Source: Solobacterium sp. UBA1761 (GTDB lineage Bacteria > Bacillota_I > Bacilli_A > Erysipelotrichales > Erysipelotrichaceae). From it: DNA of 15,691 nt. Location: NCBI GenBank assembly GCA_002315565.1, contig DCHD01000047.1, forward strand, positions 1,762 to 17,452. Direction: 5' to 3'. Numbering within the stretch: position 1 is the stretch's first letter; each line of letters begins with the position of its first letter. Both the position numbers and the translations under genes were made by a program. Of the stretch, positions 14,434 through 15,691 are shown piece by piece. The notes under the pieces are model-generated. The model saw only the letters and a list, made by a program, of their open reading frames with translations, ran no database searches and was not told the DNA's origin.

Positions 14434-15691
14434 ATGAAAAACGATATTGTATTTGGAAAATGTACTGATATATCTGTAGAAGGCCAGGGAATCGCAAAAG
14501 CTGACAATCTGGTTGTTTTTGTCAAGGAAATGATTCCTGGTGAAGAAGGTTATATCAAGATCATCTCCGAAAAGAAAAACTATGCTTTCGGTATTATTGA
14601 CAGACTAACCAAGATATCACCATATCGTATTGAATCAATATGTCCTATTGGCTATAAGTGTGGCGGCTGTGATTTCAGATACATTGATTATGATTATCAG
14701 CTGGTATTAAAGAAAAAACTGCTGGAGAACACCTTCAGAAACCTGAATGTCAAAGTCAATGACATCATTAAAGATGATAATCCTATGCGTTACAGAAACA
14801 AGGTTCAGGTTCCTGTCAGGGAGCACGAATTCGGTTTCTTTCGCAAATTTTCAAACGATATCGTTGAGTTTGATGACTGCTATCTTCAGTCAGAACTGTC
14901 CAACAGTATCTTGATGTTCATCAAGAAAGAACTTCTTGAAAGAAAGATAGACCGTTATTTTAGACATATTCTGATTAAACATGCTTATGGAACTGATGAA
15001 GTCATGGTTGGTTTTATTGTTACTGATTTCAATATCAGAGGCATAGAAGAAGTTAGCGATAAATTAGTAAAAGAATTTACTGAAATAAAGTCTGTAATTC
15101 TTAATCTCAATACCCGTAATGATAATGTAATCCTAGGTGATGAAGAAAAAGTTCTTTACGGCAGAGATTACATCATTGATGAATTTGAAGGACTGAAATT
15201 CAAGATAGCGCTTAAATCTTTCTACCAGACAAACAGATCACAGATGATAAAACTGTATAACGAGGTAAAGGATAAAGCGGGTATTACCGATAAGGATAAC
15301 GTGCTTGACCTTTATTCAGGCATTGGAACAATTTCGCTGTTTATTTCAAAATATGCAAAACATGTAACCGGTGTAGAAATAGTTGAAGCCTCTGTAAAAA
15401 ATGCCAACGACAACAAGCAGATGAATAACATTGAAAACTGTGACTTTTATCTTGACGATGCCGGAAAGAATTTCGCAAAGTATCTGAAAGATATTGATGT
15501 GGTCATAGTTGATCCGCCAAGAAAAGGACTTACTGCTGATCTGATCGATGCACTGATCAAAGAGAATGTAAGGAAGATTGTATATGTATCCTGTAATCCT
15601 TCAACTTTAGCAAGAGACCTGGAATTGTTTAAAGAATATTATAGTTTTAACGAAATTCAACCTGTAGATATGTTTCCGTATACAACTCATG
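14434..15691 (+). CDS. 23S rRNA (uracil-5-)-methyltransferase, RlmD/RlmCD type (3' end missing)
   Basis: The first 419 residues are in the window; the reading frame is still open at the right edge, which cuts inside the conserved C-terminal PYTTH motif, so only some 25-30 residues are lost. An N-terminal TRAM domain (about 1-60) is followed by a 4Fe-4S site with Cys70, Cys76 and Cys79 (KCGGC) and probably Cys149. The SAM-binding motif DLYSGIGTISL is at 292-302, VDPPRKGL at 359-366 and the catalytic Cys387 in VSCNPSTLARDL. The family makes 5-methyluridine in 23S rRNA (RlmD, RlmCD) or, for TrmFO-lacking species, in tRNA (TrmA). Which target applies cannot be read from the sequence. The start has no Shine-Dalgarno and follows a terminator by eight bases. 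In-frame TTG codons at 14425 and 14428 are alternatives. Confidence 0.9.
   Translation, partial: MKNDIVFGKCTDISVEGQGIAKADNLVVFVKEMIPGEEGYIKIISEKKNYAFGIIDRLTKISPYRIESICPIGYKCGGCDFRYIDYDYQLVLKKKLLENTFRNLNVKVNDIIKDDNPMRYRNKVQVPVREHEFGFFRKFSNDIVEFDDCYLQSELSNSILMFIKKELLERKIDRYFRHILIKHAYGTDEVMVGFIVTDFNIRGIEEVSDKLVKEFTEIKSVILNLNTRNDNVILGDEEKVLYGRDYIIDEFEGLKFKIALKSFYQTNRSQMIKLYNEVKDKAGITDKDNVLDLYSGIGTISLFISKYAKHVTGVEIVEASVKNANDNKQMNNIENCDFYLDDAGKNFAKYLKDIDVVIVDPPRKGLTADLIDALIKENVRKIVYVSCNPSTLARDLELFKEYYSFNEIQPVDMFPYTTH

Noticed and set aside
1..15691. Mobile element, CRISPR array, tRNA/rRNA, riboswitch or defence system
   Set aside because: No transposase or integrase, repeat arrays, cloverleaf or conserved leader structure was seen; the content is housekeeping throughout.

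Overview
This is an ordinary chromosomal stretch of a low-GC, AGA-rich Bacillota genome. The gene content (4Fe-4S aldo/keto reductase, pyruvate phosphate dikinase, an F-type ATP synthase with a Na+-type c ring, the Asp23/FakA pair, NAD+-dependent ligase, a cluster-containing RlmD-type methyltransferase) points to an anaerobic gut Firmicute. Erysipelotrichia is my best guess, but the class is an inference and not shown by any marker here. The standard genetic code fits every gene.

Layout. Positions 1-253 (minus) hold the first 84 codons of pyruvate phosphate dikinase. It diverges from a plus-strand pair at 406-2678: an aldo/keto reductase with two C-terminal 4Fe-4S motifs, whose stop codon overlaps the start of a DUF1576 membrane protein by one base. 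Positions 2731-9235 hold a complete F1Fo ATP synthase operon in the order atpI-like, B, E, F, H, A, G, D, C, with its own promoter and a rho-independent terminator at 9261-9292. A small prepilin-peptidase-like membrane protein (9604-9224, minus) converges on atpC; its 3' end contains that terminator and overlaps atpC by 12 bases. From 9686 a second plus-strand operon follows: Asp23/YloU, FakA/YloV and ligA. Next comes a single-pass membrane protein of unknown function (13759-14400), which has its own -10 box inside the ligA end and a terminator overlapping its stop codon. A 23S rRNA uridine methyltransferase gene (14434 onward) runs off the right edge.

How the parts work together. The ATP synthase set is complete, and all catalytic motifs are intact. 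The c subunit carries the Gln/Glu-Thr/Tyr ligand pattern of Na+-driven rings, so the machine probably couples to Na+. The other genes are housekeeping: central carbon metabolism, fatty-acid activation, DNA ligation and rRNA modification. The less understood pieces are the DUF1576 protein (a visible internal duplication, suggestive of a transporter-like fold), the orphan A24 peptidase and the membrane protein between ligA and rlmD.

A recurring theme is promoter architecture. Several genes have a good -10 box, often the extended form TGTTAtAAT, only 6-9 bases before the start codon and no Shine-Dalgarno. This predicts leaderless or nearly leaderless mRNAs, including the one for the ATP synthase operon. 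I see no mobile element, CRISPR array, tRNA, rRNA or riboswitch. I do not see a convincing new multi-gene system here.
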